Shown in pieces: positions 7,893 to 16,065 of a stretch of DNA of 64,000 nt. Positions within the stretch are counted from its first letter, which is position 1. Every line of letters begins with the position of its first letter. Under the pieces are notes generated by a model that ran no database searches, was not told where the DNA came from, and saw only the letters and a program-made list of their open reading frames with translations. This stretch comes from Oscillospiraceae bacterium (GTDB taxonomy: Bacteria > Bacillota_A > Clostridia > Oscillospirales > Ruminococcaceae): NCBI GenBank assembly GCA_017829075.1, contig JAGAJA010000042.1:1-64000 (forward strand), in the 5' to 3' direction. The position numbers and the translations under genes are program-made.

Positions 7893-9569
7893 ATGGACAA
7901 GAACAGATATCTTACAATTGACGGAATTCCCGTTGAAATAAACGGAGAGAAAAATCTCCTTGCGCTCATTCAGAAGGTCGGAATTAAGATGCCGACATTC
8001 TGCTATCATTCTGAGCTTTCAACCTATGGCGCGTGCCGTATGTGTATGGTGGAGGATCAGTGGGGAACGCTCCACGCAGCCTGCTCCACTCCTCCTAAAG
8101 CCGGAATGGAGATCCGCACAAATACCGAGCGTCTGCGCAAGTACAGAAAGGTAATTCTGGAGCTGCTGCTGGCTAATCACTGCCGCGACTGTACCTCCTG
8201 TGAAAACAACGGCAAGTGCAAGCTTCAGGATATTGCGCGCCGCTTTAATATCGAGGGAGTGCGCTTTCCGAATGCCGCTCCCAAGCCGGAGCTTGACACA
8301 TCATCTCCCTGCATAACCATCGACCACCACAAGTGCATTCTCTGCGGCGACTGCGTAAGAACCTGCAACGAGATCCAGCACGTCGGCGCAATCGACTTCA
8401 TGCACCGCGGCTCTAAAATGCAGGTCGGAACTGCATTCCATGTTCCGATCGCTGAATCAGGCTGTGTAGGCTGCGGACAGTGCGCTGCGGTATGTCCCAC
8501 CGGCGCAATCGTTGTCAAGAGCAACGTCCGCGAGGTGTGGAAGCAGCTTGACGATAAGGATACCCACGTTACAATTCAGATCGCACCGGCAGTCCGTGTT
8601 GCAATCGGCAGAGAGCTTGGACTTGAGGACGGCTACAATGCTATCGGACTGATCGTTGCCGCGCTCAGAAGAATGGGCTTTGACGAGATTTACGACACCT
8701 CCACCGGCGCAGACCTGACTGTTATTGAGGAGTCTGCGGAGCTTCTGGAGCACGTTGAGGCTGGCGGAGATATGCCGCTGTTCTCTTCCTGCTGCCCCGC
8801 ATGGGTGCGCTTCTGTGAGTCCAGATATCCGGAGCTTATGAAGTACGTATCAAGCTGCAAGTCGCCTATGCAGATGTTTGCGTCAGTTATCCGCGAGCAG
8901 TTCAAGGATAATCCCAAGAAGCACGTTCATGTTGCTCTTATGCCCTGCACGGCGAAGAAGTACGAGGCTGTCCGCGACGAATTCCGCGACAAGGACGGAA
9001 ACCAGACGGTGGACTATGTACTTACAACTCAGGAATTTGTGCAGATGGTAAAGGAGTCCGGAATTCTGCTCACAGAAATACAGGCTGAGGCAGTTGATAT
9101 GCCATTCGGAACAATGGCTGGCGCCGGAATTATCTTCGGAACCACCGGCGGTGTTACCGAAGCCGTTCTCAGAAGAATTTCTGATAACAAGAAGGGAATT
9201 GGCGCTGAATATCAGAGCGTAAGAGGACTTCAGGACATCAAGGAGGTCAATATCCCCTACGGTGAAAAGACGCTCCATATCGGCGTGGTAAGCGGTCTTG
9301 GCAATGCTGAGAAGCTTATTGAGCGCATAAAGGCAGGCGAGCATTTTGACTTCGTGGAGGTTATGGCTTGCCCCGGCGGCTGCATAAACGGCGCAGGACA
9401 GCCGTTTGTTCATTCGCCGGAGAAGAAAGAGCGTTCCAACGGTCTGTATTATGCGGACAGAATGAGCAGCATCAAGAGCAGCGATCAGAACCCGCTGATC
9501 GACACGCTGTACAGCGGAATGCTCAAGGGAAGGGAACACGAGCTGCTTCATGTCGAGTACAAGAAGTAA
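7893..9569 (+). CDS. hydA: [FeFe]-hydrogenase catalytic subunit (HydA, trimeric bifurcating type)
   Basis: 558 residues. Order: N-terminal [2Fe-2S] domain (CYHSELSTYGACRMC), a His/Cys [4Fe-4S] site (HCRDCTSCENNGKC), two ferredoxin [4Fe-4S] motifs (CILCGDCVRTC and CVGCGQCAAVCP), then the H-cluster domain. H-cluster motifs are SSCCPAW (C300 proton relay, C301), MPCTAKKYE (C352) and VMACPGGCINGAGQP (C493, C497). All ligand cysteines are present. Two positions deviate from the common TSCCPGW and GGGQP forms. It makes H2 or oxidises it with HydB and HydC in the cytoplasm. The gene begins 1 nt after hydB. Confidence 0.95.
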   Translation: MDKNRYLTIDGIPVEINGEKNLLALIQKVGIKMPTFCYHSELSTYGACRMCMVEDQWGTLHAACSTPPKAGMEIRTNTERLRKYRKVILELLLANHCRDCTSCENNGKCKLQDIARRFNIEGVRFPNAAPKPELDTSSPCITIDHHKCILCGDCVRTCNEIQHVGAIDFMHRGSKMQVGTAFHVPIAESGCVGCGQCAAVCPTGAIVVKSNVREVWKQLDDKDTHVTIQIAPAVRVAIGRELGLEDGYNAIGLIVAALRRMGFDEIYDTSTGADLTVIEESAELLEHVEAGGDMPLFSSCCPAWVRFCESRYPELMKYVSSCKSPMQMFASVIREQFKDNPKKHVHVALMPCTAKKYEAVRDEFRDKDGNQTVDYVLTTQEFVQMVKESGILLTEIQAEAVDMPFGTMAGAGIIFGTTGGVTEAVLRRISDNKKGIGAEYQSVRGLQDIKEVNIPYGEKTLHIGVVSGLGNAEKLIERIKAGEHFDFVEVMACPGGCINGAGQPFVHSPEKKERSNGLYYADRMSSIKSSDQNPLIDTLYSGMLKGREHELLHVEYKK

Positions 9570-9599
9570 TTCTTTCTGATCATATCCCGGAGAATTTTA

Positions 9600-9626
9600 C
9601 CTCGGAGCTACTTGCTCCGGGGTTTT
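9600..9626 (+). terminator. Intrinsic terminator after hydA
   Basis: CCTCGGAGC pairs with GCTCCGGGG (one wobble) around TACTT, followed by TTTT. Confidence 0.8.
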
Positions 9627-9744
9627 CGCTTTCATTGAGAAATTCTTCCTAGCTCGACATTAATTGACCGCATTTTTGGAAGCTTTGTGCAAAAATGACG
9701 AAATAAATGCTAAAACTTTGTTTCCAAAAGCATTCGTTTGAATG

Positions 9745-9773
9745 CTGACAAATGTCGATTTATGTGTTATAAT
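9745..9773 (+). promoter_or_regulatory. Promoter of the small membrane-protein gene
   Basis: CTGACA at 9745 and TATAAT at 9768 with a 17-nt spacer. Confidence 0.75.
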
Positions 9774-9818
9774 TAAACCGATGGTGAAAACCAGAAAAAT
9801 TTTTACGGAGGTTTGGTT

Positions 9819-10118
9819 ATGACAATCAAGAATATGTCCATTGTATCGCTTGTTTGCGGCATTGTGGGTATCGTAGGCTCTTTCATTCCTTATGTAAGCT
9901 ATGTTGCTCCTCTTTGCGCAATTGCAGGTATCGTTTTTGGCGCACTTTCACTCAAGAAGGTAAAGGAAGGCGGAGCTACTGAGGGCAACGAAAAGGGACT
10001 TGCTACTGCTGGTCTGGTACTCGGTATTGTTTCCACCGCATTCTCTATTATCATGTTCGCTTGTGCAGTTTGTGCATTATGCGCACTGGGCGGCATTATC
10101 GCTGCAGCAGGCAACTAA
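9819..10118 (+). CDS. Small DUF4190-like membrane protein
   Basis: 99 residues from ATG 9819 (ACGGAGG 8 nt upstream). Two hydrophobic hairpin regions (about 6-40 and 64-97) flank a short charged loop (LKKVKEGGATEGNEKGLATAG). The pattern GIVGIVGSFIPY...GIVFGALSLKK...GLATAGLVLGIVS fits the DUF4190 family of two-to-three-pass membrane proteins. Function unknown. It has its own promoter and terminator, so it is monocistronic. Confidence 0.65.
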   Translation: MTIKNMSIVSLVCGIVGIVGSFIPYVSYVAPLCAIAGIVFGALSLKKVKEGGATEGNEKGLATAGLVLGIVSTAFSIIMFACAVCALCALGGIIAAAGN

Positions 10119-10144
10119 TTACTTATTGCCTTTAGATCAAAGTT

Positions 10145-10172
10145 AAGCCCTGCCCTTGTCGGGCGGGGCTTT
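10145..10172 (+). terminator. Intrinsic terminator
   Basis: AAGCCCTGCCC and GGGCGGGGCTTT form a GC-rich stem; the T-run is short. Confidence 0.75.
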
Positions 10173-10190
10173 CCTGTTTACGGAGGAATT

Positions 10191-10982
10191 ATGTTTCCCG
10201 GTTTTGAGTTATTCGGAAAATTTATCAGCAGCTATATGCTGACTACCCTAGCAGGAATTTTCACTGCCTGCCCGATCGCAATTTCGCGCTACAAGAAGCG
10301 CGGAGGTAACGATATAAGCATGATTTTCGTGTTTCTTTTCGGAGCTATCGGCTGCGCGGTGGGAATGCATCTGCTGTATGGAATTACAAATATCCAGTAT
10401 TGGGGCAGTCTTTTCAGCGCGGGCAGCTTTCTGGAGTTCTGGGACGCGGCGCAGCTTATTTTTGGAGGTTCGGTGTTCTACGGAGGACTTATCGGAGGTC
10501 TGTTTGCCGGGTTCCTCTCAATGCGTTATCAGAAGCTTGATTATGGACTTACGGCAGACTGCGCCGCGCCCTCTATCGCATTGTTCCACGCTTTCGGGCG
10601 GGTGGGCTGCTTCCTTGGCGGCTGCTGCTACGGTGTGGAATGGGAGCATGGAATAACATTCACAAATGCTCTCGTTGAGAGCGCCAACGGAGTTCCGAGA
10701 GTTCCCGTGCAGCTTTTTGAAGCAGGAATGGAGTTTGCTCTGTTCGGTCTGCTTTCAGTAATGCTGGCAAAGGGCTGGCTTAAAAACAGGCTTTTAGAGG
10801 TGTATCTGCTGATCTATTCCGTGGGCAGATTTACGTTGGAGTTCTGGCGCGGGGACGAGTACCGCGGCTTCTTGTTCGGACTTTCCACCTCGCAGCTTAT
10901 AAGCATTGCCGTTTTTGCGGCGGCAGTGGCAATGCTTATCGTGTATAAGTTCAGAAGAAAAGAAAGTGCTCCTGCTGAGTGA
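10191..10982 (+). CDS. Lgt-family membrane protein (prolipoprotein diacylglyceryl transferase-like)
   Basis: 263 residues, about seven membrane segments. It carries the Lgt-family landmarks FYGGLIGG (about 99-106) and a conserved arginine/glycine segment read here as HAFGRVGCFLGGCCYG, and near the C-terminus a WRGDEYRG motif. Lgt attaches diacylglycerol to the lipobox cysteine of prolipoproteins. Canonical Lgt has GRxGNFxNxE at the GRVGCFLGGCC position, so this is a divergent subfamily and transferase activity is not assured. It follows a terminator and appears monocistronic. The window does encode several lipoproteins that would need Lgt. Confidence 0.75.
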   Translation: MFPGFELFGKFISSYMLTTLAGIFTACPIAISRYKKRGGNDISMIFVFLFGAIGCAVGMHLLYGITNIQYWGSLFSAGSFLEFWDAAQLIFGGSVFYGGLIGGLFAGFLSMRYQKLDYGLTADCAAPSIALFHAFGRVGCFLGGCCYGVEWEHGITFTNALVESANGVPRVPVQLFEAGMEFALFGLLSVMLAKGWLKNRLLEVYLLIYSVGRFTLEFWRGDEYRGFLFGLSTSQLISIAVFAAAVAMLIVYKFRRKESAPAE

Positions 10983-11011
10983 TATCGTTAAATATATAGC
11001 CGTCCAGTATA

Positions 11012-11093
11012 GTGCGTTGCCGATAAAGCAGTTTTCAACCCGCCGAGCAGATAATCTGTTACTTAGATGAAGGTTCGGCGAGGCGGCTTTTTT
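11012..11093 (+). repeat. Dispersed palindromic repeat, copy A (doubles as terminator)
   Basis: Shares TTGCCGATAAAGCAGTTTTC, CCGCCGAGCA, AGATGAAG and CGGCGAGGCGG in the same order with 33305-33380. The arms CCGCCGAG and CGGCGAGGCGG fold back and a TTTTTT run follows, so this copy could end the Lgt-like transcript. Confidence 0.75.
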
Positions 11094-11124
11094 CGCAGAT
11101 CGGAGTTGAATATCACCGCAAATC

Positions 11125-11153
11125 TTGACATAATAAGCCAAATATGATACAAT
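11125..11153 (+). promoter_or_regulatory. Promoter of sufC-sufB
   Basis: TTGACA at 11125 and TACAAT at 11148 with a 17-nt spacer. The roughly 75-nt leader contains no recognised regulator site. Confidence 0.8.
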
Positions 11154-11231
11154 AATATGATAGAAAAAAGGCGGAATTGCACAGAAGCTGTGCAGCTCTG
11201 CCGGAAAATTGTCTGAAAGGGGCAAAAATAC

Positions 11232-11957
11232 TTGCTGGAATTACAAAATCTTGTCTGGAAGCTTCCGGACGGAGAGCCTATAATAAACGGCATAAGCTGT
11301 AAAATGGACAGCCGCCTGGTGGTCATAACAGGCCCGAACGGAGGCGGAAAAACCACGCTTGCAAAGCTTATCGCGGGAGTTGAGAAGCCCACAAGCGGAA
11401 AGATCCTGCTGGACGGCGAGGATATCACAGACATGGACATTACCGGGCGCGCAAAGCTCGGAGTAGCCTATGCGTTTCAGCAGCCGGTGCGATTCAAGGG
11501 GCTTACCGTCCGCGATCTTCTGGAGCTTGCCTCCGGGAAGAAGCTGGAGCACGGAGAGCTGTGCGACCTGCTGGGAAAGGTAGGCTTGTGCGCGGAGGAA
11601 TATATCGACCGGGAAATGAGCGCGGCTCTTTCCGGCGGCGAAGCAAAGCGAATTGAGATAGCCACGGTTCTTGCCAGAAACGCGAAGCTTTCGGTATTTG
11701 ACGAGCCTGAGGCAGGTATCGACCTTTGGAGCTTCACAAGGCTGGTCGAAACCTTTGAGGAGATCCGCAGCAGCACCAGCGGCTCTCTCGTGATAATTTC
11801 ACATCAGGAACGTATCTTGTCGATCGCTGATGAGATCGTTGTTGTTGCAGACGGCAGAGTGCGCACAAGCGGAAAGCGGGAGGAAATTCTCCCGGCGCTG
11901 CTCAAGGGCGAGTTCTCCTGCCGCTGCCCGCAGAGAAACGGAGGCGGCTGTCAATGA
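11232..11957 (+). CDS. sufC: SufC-type ATPase of a minimal SUF Fe-S assembly system
   Basis: 241-residue ABC-type ATPase. Walker A is GPNGGGKTT (about residues 35-43), the signature is LSGGEAKRIEIATVL, and Walker B is LSVFDEPEAGID, where the DEPEAGID form is typical of SufC rather than transporters. No membrane domain is encoded nearby; its partner is the SufB/D-like gene, which it overlaps by 4 nt. Start is TTG 11232 behind AAAGGGG. In this two-gene arrangement SufC energises Fe-S cluster assembly on a single SufB-type scaffold. It would serve NadA, hydrogenase, IlvD and Rrf2 in this region. Confidence 0.9.
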   Translation: MLELQNLVWKLPDGEPIINGISCKMDSRLVVITGPNGGGKTTLAKLIAGVEKPTSGKILLDGEDITDMDITGRAKLGVAYAFQQPVRFKGLTVRDLLELASGKKLEHGELCDLLGKVGLCAEEYIDREMSAALSGGEAKRIEIATVLARNAKLSVFDEPEAGIDLWSFTRLVETFEEIRSSTSGSLVIISHQERILSIADEIVVVADGRVRTSGKREEILPALLKGEFSCRCPQRNGGGCQ

Positions 11958-12901
11958 GCGATTTACAGGAAATGAATTTTAACAGCGTTACCGAGGAGAT
12001 GCTTAAGGTGATCTCTGATTACGACAGCGTAAGCGGATTCAAGGGCGCGTATAATATCCGTGAGGACAGCCAGTGCGCCGGAAGAAAGTCCTCTGCAAAC
12101 ATCACGATCGAGCCAAAGACCGACAAGCCGGGTATCAACATCACGATTAAGCCGCACACCGTAGGGGAAACTGTGTTTATTCCGGCGTGCGTGACCCATA
12201 CAAATGTGGACGACCTTGTGTACAACGATTTCTTTGTAGGCGAGGGCGCTGATGTTGTGATAGTTGCCGGCTGCGGAGTTCATAACGACGGCGAAGAGGA
12301 GTCGCGTCACAACGGAATTCACCGTTTCTTCCTTGAGAAGGGTGCAAAAGTCCTCTACAAGGAAAAGCATATCGGCACCGGAAACGGCAATGGACTTAAA
12401 AAGATCGACCCGGTGACCGACTGCTTCCTGAAAGAAGATTCCTGCCTTGAAATGGACACGATCCAGCTAGGCGGCGTAGACCGTTCCACCCGAACTACCT
12501 CTGCCGTGCTGGATAAGGGAGCGAAGATCATCGTGCGGGAGCGTATCATGACCGACCATGAAGAGGACGCCGTGACTAAGTTCAATGTGAAGCTGAACGG
12601 CGAGGACAGCGGCGCGGATCTTGTTTCCCGCTCGGTTGCCCGCGGAAATTCGCATCAGGCATTCTATTCCGTGGTTGAGGGAAACAACCGCTGCACCGGA
12701 CATTCCGCCTGTGACGCTATCCTTGCGGAAAACGGCAGGGTTGACGCTCAGCCGGCGCTTAATGCGGCGAACGTTGACGCGGCTCTTATCCACGAAGCTG
12801 CTATCGGAAAGATCGCCGGAGAGCAGATACTGAAGCTCTGCTCCCTCGGACTTACCAGAGAGCAGGCGGAGGAAAAGATAATCGAGGGCTTCCTGAAGTG
12901 A
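11954..12901 (+). CDS. sufB: SufB/SufD-family scaffold of the minimal SUF system
   Basis: 315 residues, much shorter than SufB (about 470) or SufD (about 430). It matches the beta-helix core of the family, with GADVVIVAGCGVHNDGEEESRHNGIH, HIGTGNG, MDTIQLGGVDRSTRTTSAVLDKGAKI and the C-terminal CDAILAENGRVDAQPALNAANVDAALIHEAAIGKIAGEQILKLCSLGLTREQAEEKIIEGFL. The C-terminal His/Glu region is where SufB-SufD forms the cluster. Only one SufB/D-like gene is present, so it likely forms a homodimer with SufC, the SUF-like minimal arrangement of anaerobes. Confidence 0.88.
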   Translation: MSDLQEMNFNSVTEEMLKVISDYDSVSGFKGAYNIREDSQCAGRKSSANITIEPKTDKPGINITIKPHTVGETVFIPACVTHTNVDDLVYNDFFVGEGADVVIVAGCGVHNDGEEESRHNGIHRFFLEKGAKVLYKEKHIGTGNGNGLKKIDPVTDCFLKEDSCLEMDTIQLGGVDRSTRTTSAVLDKGAKIIVRERIMTDHEEDAVTKFNVKLNGEDSGADLVSRSVARGNSHQAFYSVVEGNNRCTGHSACDAILAENGRVDAQPALNAANVDAALIHEAAIGKIAGEQILKLCSLGLTREQAEEKIIEGFLK

Positions 12902-13344
12902 AGCTGTATACCTGCGTTTACTGGCTTCTTCAGTGGACTTGGGGAATAATTCAGAATATAGCCGGATTGTTCCTGTTTTTGCTGAATATCCGGCGGGAGC
13001 ACCGATTCTTCAACGGCGCTGTGGTAACTATCTGGAATAATCCGGGTTACAGCACCGGTCTTGGTATGTTCATTTTCATGAGCGAGAAGCTGTCCGGAGA
13101 TTCTGAGCAGGGCGAATTTGCGCGGACTTGCGTGCATGAATACGGGCACACGGTTCAGTCTATAATTTTAGGTCCTCTGTTCCTGCTGGTTATTGGGCTT
13201 CCGTCAATGCTGTGGGCGGTAATTCCTGTGTTCAAGCGGTACAGGAGGGAGAAAAGGGTGTCCTACTATTCCTTTTACCCGGAGCGCTGGGCGAATTATC
13301 TCGGCGAGCGGGTGACAAAATGTCCGTCAATGGGACAGGCGTGA
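12898..13344 (+). CDS. Membrane protein with HEYGH metallopeptidase-like motif
   Basis: 148 residues from GTG 12898, overlapping the sufB stop by 4 nt. There are hydrophobic segments at about 8-30 and 92-118. The HEYGHTVQS segment at about residue 80 has the HExxH zinc pattern and is followed by LGPLFLLVIGLPSMLWA and a C-terminal SYYSFYPERWANYLGE box. I recall this set of motifs in uncharacterised clostridial membrane proteins. It is too short for a known protease family, and a third zinc ligand is not obvious. Proteolytic activity is unproven. Confidence 0.6.
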   Translation: MKLYTCVYWLLQWTWGIIQNIAGLFLFLLNIRREHRFFNGAVVTIWNNPGYSTGLGMFIFMSEKLSGDSEQGEFARTCVHEYGHTVQSIILGPLFLLVIGLPSMLWAVIPVFKRYRREKRVSYYSFYPERWANYLGERVTKCPSMGQA

Positions 13345-13378
13345 TTTGCTTTTGAACGATGATTTAATTGGGTGAATA

Positions 13379-14167
13379 ATGACGCATTATGAGATTTTTT
13401 TGCGCTGCTTTCCCGCATTAAAACTGAATGAGCAGCAGTTTATTCGGATGTCCGGCATACAGGACGGAACGCTGTTTGAAACGGACGGCGGCTTTGCGCT
13501 GGTTAAAGGAAACAACATACGTCTGCTGTGCGTACTCCCCGAAAAACAGGGGCAGGGAATTGGCGGCGCGCTTCTGGCGCAGGCTGAGGACTTTATCCGC
13601 AGTAATGGCTGCGATCGGGCGGAGATAGGCGGAACCGGCTCTGGATTGTTTATCGGCGCGGTCAGGGAAAGCGCAGGGTTCTTTGAGAAGCGTGGGTACA
13701 GCTTCGGCGAGGATATCGCGGAAATGTACGGAAATTCCGGAGAGCTGCGGCTTGACGTGAAGCAGCCCGACGGGGTGGAGTTCAGATATGAACCGGGCGG
13801 CTCTGAGCGGCTGAAACATGCAGTTTCAGCAGTTGACGAGGACTGGGTGCAGTATTTCAGCGAGGGAGAGATTTTCTGCGCATACTGCGGCGGTGAGATC
13901 GCAGCTTTTTGCATAGTCGAGGACGATGTTGACTGCATATTTTCTGACGGAACAGCCCGGGTGGGCAGCGTTGGCTGCGTCGGTACTGTGCCGAAGTTCC
14001 GGCGGCAGGGAATAGGGCTGACGATGGTCGCGCGTGCTTCACAGCAGCTTATCCGGAGCGGCTGCGGCAGGATCTTCATTCACTACACCGCAGTATACGA
14101 CTGGTACGCGAAGCTGGGCTATAAGACCGGATTGTGGGTAAGGCTCGGAGGAAAGGAACTGAATTAG
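13379..14167 (+). CDS. Tandem GNAT acetyltransferase-like protein
   Basis: 262 residues with two GNAT acetyl-CoA folds. The first (about 1-125) has VLPEKQGQGIGGALL, and the second (about 140-262) has VGTVPKFRRQGIGLTMV and ends in the family-like YDWYAKLGYKTGLWVRLGG. Substrate unknown. The last two bases of the stop codon are also the first bases of a hairpin repeat, so the current C-terminus may have been set by the insertion. Confidence 0.8.
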   Translation: MTHYEIFLRCFPALKLNEQQFIRMSGIQDGTLFETDGGFALVKGNNIRLLCVLPEKQGQGIGGALLAQAEDFIRSNGCDRAEIGGTGSGLFIGAVRESAGFFEKRGYSFGEDIAEMYGNSGELRLDVKQPDGVEFRYEPGGSERLKHAVSAVDEDWVQYFSEGEIFCAYCGGEIAAFCIVEDDVDCIFSDGTARVGSVGCVGTVPKFRRQGIGLTMVARASQQLIRSGCGRIFIHYTAVYDWYAKLGYKTGLWVRLGGKELN

Positions 14168-14258
14168 GGACACGCTGATTAAAGCGAAGTGTATCAAAAT
14201 CAGCCGCGTGAGTTCGCTCGTTTGAACGGGGCGATTTTGATTTAATCAGCGTTTCCTT
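14166..14258. mobile_element. 93-bp hairpin MITE-like repeat, copy 1
   Basis: Ends are inverted repeats related to AGGGAAACGCTGATTAAA, and an inner stem pairs CAAAATC with GATTTTG. A second copy lies at 56340-56432 with the same length and order. It carries no coding capacity and overlaps the GNAT stop codon. Confidence 0.8.
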
Positions 14259-14266
14259 AACATAAT

Positions 14267-14300
14267 GCACCGCTGATCAATCTGCCAGCGGTGCTTTTTT
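14267..14300 (+). terminator. Intrinsic terminator
   Basis: GCACCGCTG and CAGCGGTGC form a 9-bp stem followed by TTTTTT, ending the GNAT transcript just before the kinase operon promoter. Confidence 0.85.
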
Positions 14301-14322
14301 GTGCTATTTTACAAAAATCTGC

Positions 14323-14351
14323 TTGAAATTCCATGTAATATATGGTATAAT
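14323..14351 (+). promoter_or_regulatory. Promoter of the Ser/Thr kinase operon
   Basis: TTGAAA at 14323 and TATAAT at 14346 with a 17-nt spacer, about 30 nt before the kinase start. No other strong promoter is evident inside the operon. Confidence 0.8.
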
Positions 14352-14382
14352 TTATTAAATAAGAACTAATCAGGAGGCAGAC

Positions 14383-16047
14383 ATGAGTGACGAAACCCGG
14401 ATCAATCCCGCCCTCGGCGGTACAACAGAAATAAATCCCGCGCTTTCCGGCAGTACCACTGCGGTAAATCCGGCTTTGTCTGCCGCAGCCGCGATCAGCC
14501 CCGGAACTGTTCTGCCCGGAGGATATAGGATAAAACAACGGCTTAACGCTCCCGCCGGAGAAGCGGATATTTACATCTGCGAGCAGGATGGGGCGGAATA
14601 TGCTGCGAAGATCTACCGCCGTTCCATTGCGGTGAAAAGCGAGGTTATTTCCGCGCTGCGGGAGGTTCGCTGTCCCTATGTCGCTCCGCTGTATCAGTCG
14701 GACGTTTACGGCGGTCTGCCATACGAGATACTGCCGTATTACAGGAACGGCTCATTGCAGGGCAGGCGGTTCAGCTTTGAGCAGCTTAGAACCAAGATAA
14801 TTCCGGAGATAAACGAGGCTCTGGCGGCGCTCCATGACGTGGGAATAATCCACAAGGATCTGAAGCCCTCAAACATCATGCTTACCGACAGCGGTGATAT
14901 TGCAATAATCGACTTTGGAATAAGCTCCGTACAGGCGAGCGGAAGCACGGTTGTAGTCACCAGCACCGGAATGACCCCGGAGTATTCCGCGCCGGAAACG
15001 TTCCGTAAGCTGTTTCTTGAGGAGTCAGATTATTATTCCTTCGGGATAACGCTGTATGAGCTTTTCTGCGGGAAAACTCCCTACACGGATATGTCTGCGG
15101 AGGAAATAGCGCAGTACACCGCGATTCAGCGTATTCCGCTGCCGGAGAATATGCCGCAGCAGCTTAAAGACCTGATCTCCGCGCTTACATATTACGACAT
15201 AACCAACCGCCGGAACAAGTCAAATCCTAACCGCCGCTGGACTTACACCGAGGTGGAAAACTGGTGCAGGGGCGTGGCGCAGCCTGTTCCCGGCGAAGGG
15301 TCGGAGCCGCTGGAGAAGCAGTTCCCGACATACACGTTCCTAAATATGCGGCTCAACAGCATTCATGCGGTGGTAACTGCGTTTGCTGAGAACTGGGAGC
15401 AGGGAAAAAAGCAGGTGTTCCGTGGAATACTATCGGGCTTCCTCAAGCCCTATGACCCGGAGCTTGCGGGATATGTGCTGGACGCAGAGGACGAAGCGGC
15501 GAACGGCGGAAATCCGGATCTTGCTTTTTTCAAGCTGATTTACCGCCTCGACCCGGAAACAAAGGCTTTCTTCTGGAAAGACAAGCGTTTCGACAGCATT
15601 TCCGCGCTGGGAGAGCATATCCTCGACAGCATGAACAGCGGAACTGATGAAGAATTCATCGGCGAGGTGCTTTCAATGAAGCTCATCTCTGCGTATGTTC
15701 AGAGCGCCTGCCCCGGCGACAGCGCACTTGCGGAGGCTGCGCAGAGCCTTGAGGACATGGTGAAATTCGGCGGAGATGACGAGCGGACGATGCAGCTTGC
15801 ACGTTACACGGTTGGATTTGCGCTTTGCGGCGACAAATACCTTAAAATAGACGATAAAAGCTTTGGCACGGTTGACGAGCTGGTTAGGTACATGAAAGCG
15901 CTGCTTAAAGAGGATTACATGGCATTCGAGCGCTTCTGCGGCAGGATAATCGGCAGAAACTCCCAGCTTAATGTTCAGTTTGAGGCATGGCTCAACGCTC
16001 TCGGCAAGCGCAGAGAGGTGGAGCAGTGGAAGGATAGTCTGGTCTGA
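14383..16047 (+). CDS. Cytosolic Ser/Thr protein kinase with N-terminal NPAL repeats
   Basis: 554 residues, no membrane segment and no PASTA domains, so unlike PrkC/Stk1. Residues 1-34 hold three NPAL units spaced 10-11 residues apart (N8, N18, N29) with Thr pairs at 14-15 and 25-26 between them. The kinase domain spans about 46-300: K76 in YAAKIY, catalytic HKD with D159 (HKDLKPSN), D177 in DFG, and SAPE. The glycine loop is degenerate. Residues about 310-554 form an unrecognised, probably helical region. It heads an operon with FHA and PP2C genes. The threonine-rich repeats could be autophosphorylated docking sites for the FHA protein (inference). Confidence 0.85.
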   Translation: MSDETRINPALGGTTEINPALSGSTTAVNPALSAAAAISPGTVLPGGYRIKQRLNAPAGEADIYICEQDGAEYAAKIYRRSIAVKSEVISALREVRCPYVAPLYQSDVYGGLPYEILPYYRNGSLQGRRFSFEQLRTKIIPEINEALAALHDVGIIHKDLKPSNIMLTDSGDIAIIDFGISSVQASGSTVVVTSTGMTPEYSAPETFRKLFLEESDYYSFGITLYELFCGKTPYTDMSAEEIAQYTAIQRIPLPENMPQQLKDLISALTYYDITNRRNKSNPNRRWTYTEVENWCRGVAQPVPGEGSEPLEKQFPTYTFLNMRLNSIHAVVTAFAENWEQGKKQVFRGILSGFLKPYDPELAGYVLDAEDEAANGGNPDLAFFKLIYRLDPETKAFFWKDKRFDSISALGEHILDSMNSGTDEEFIGEVLSMKLISAYVQSACPGDSALAEAAQSLEDMVKFGGDDERTMQLARYTVGFALCGDKYLKIDDKSFGTVDELVRYMKALLKEDYMAFERFCGRIIGRNSQLNVQFEAWLNALGKRREVEQWKDSLV

Positions 16048-16065
16048 CTGGAAACGGAGGTAAAT

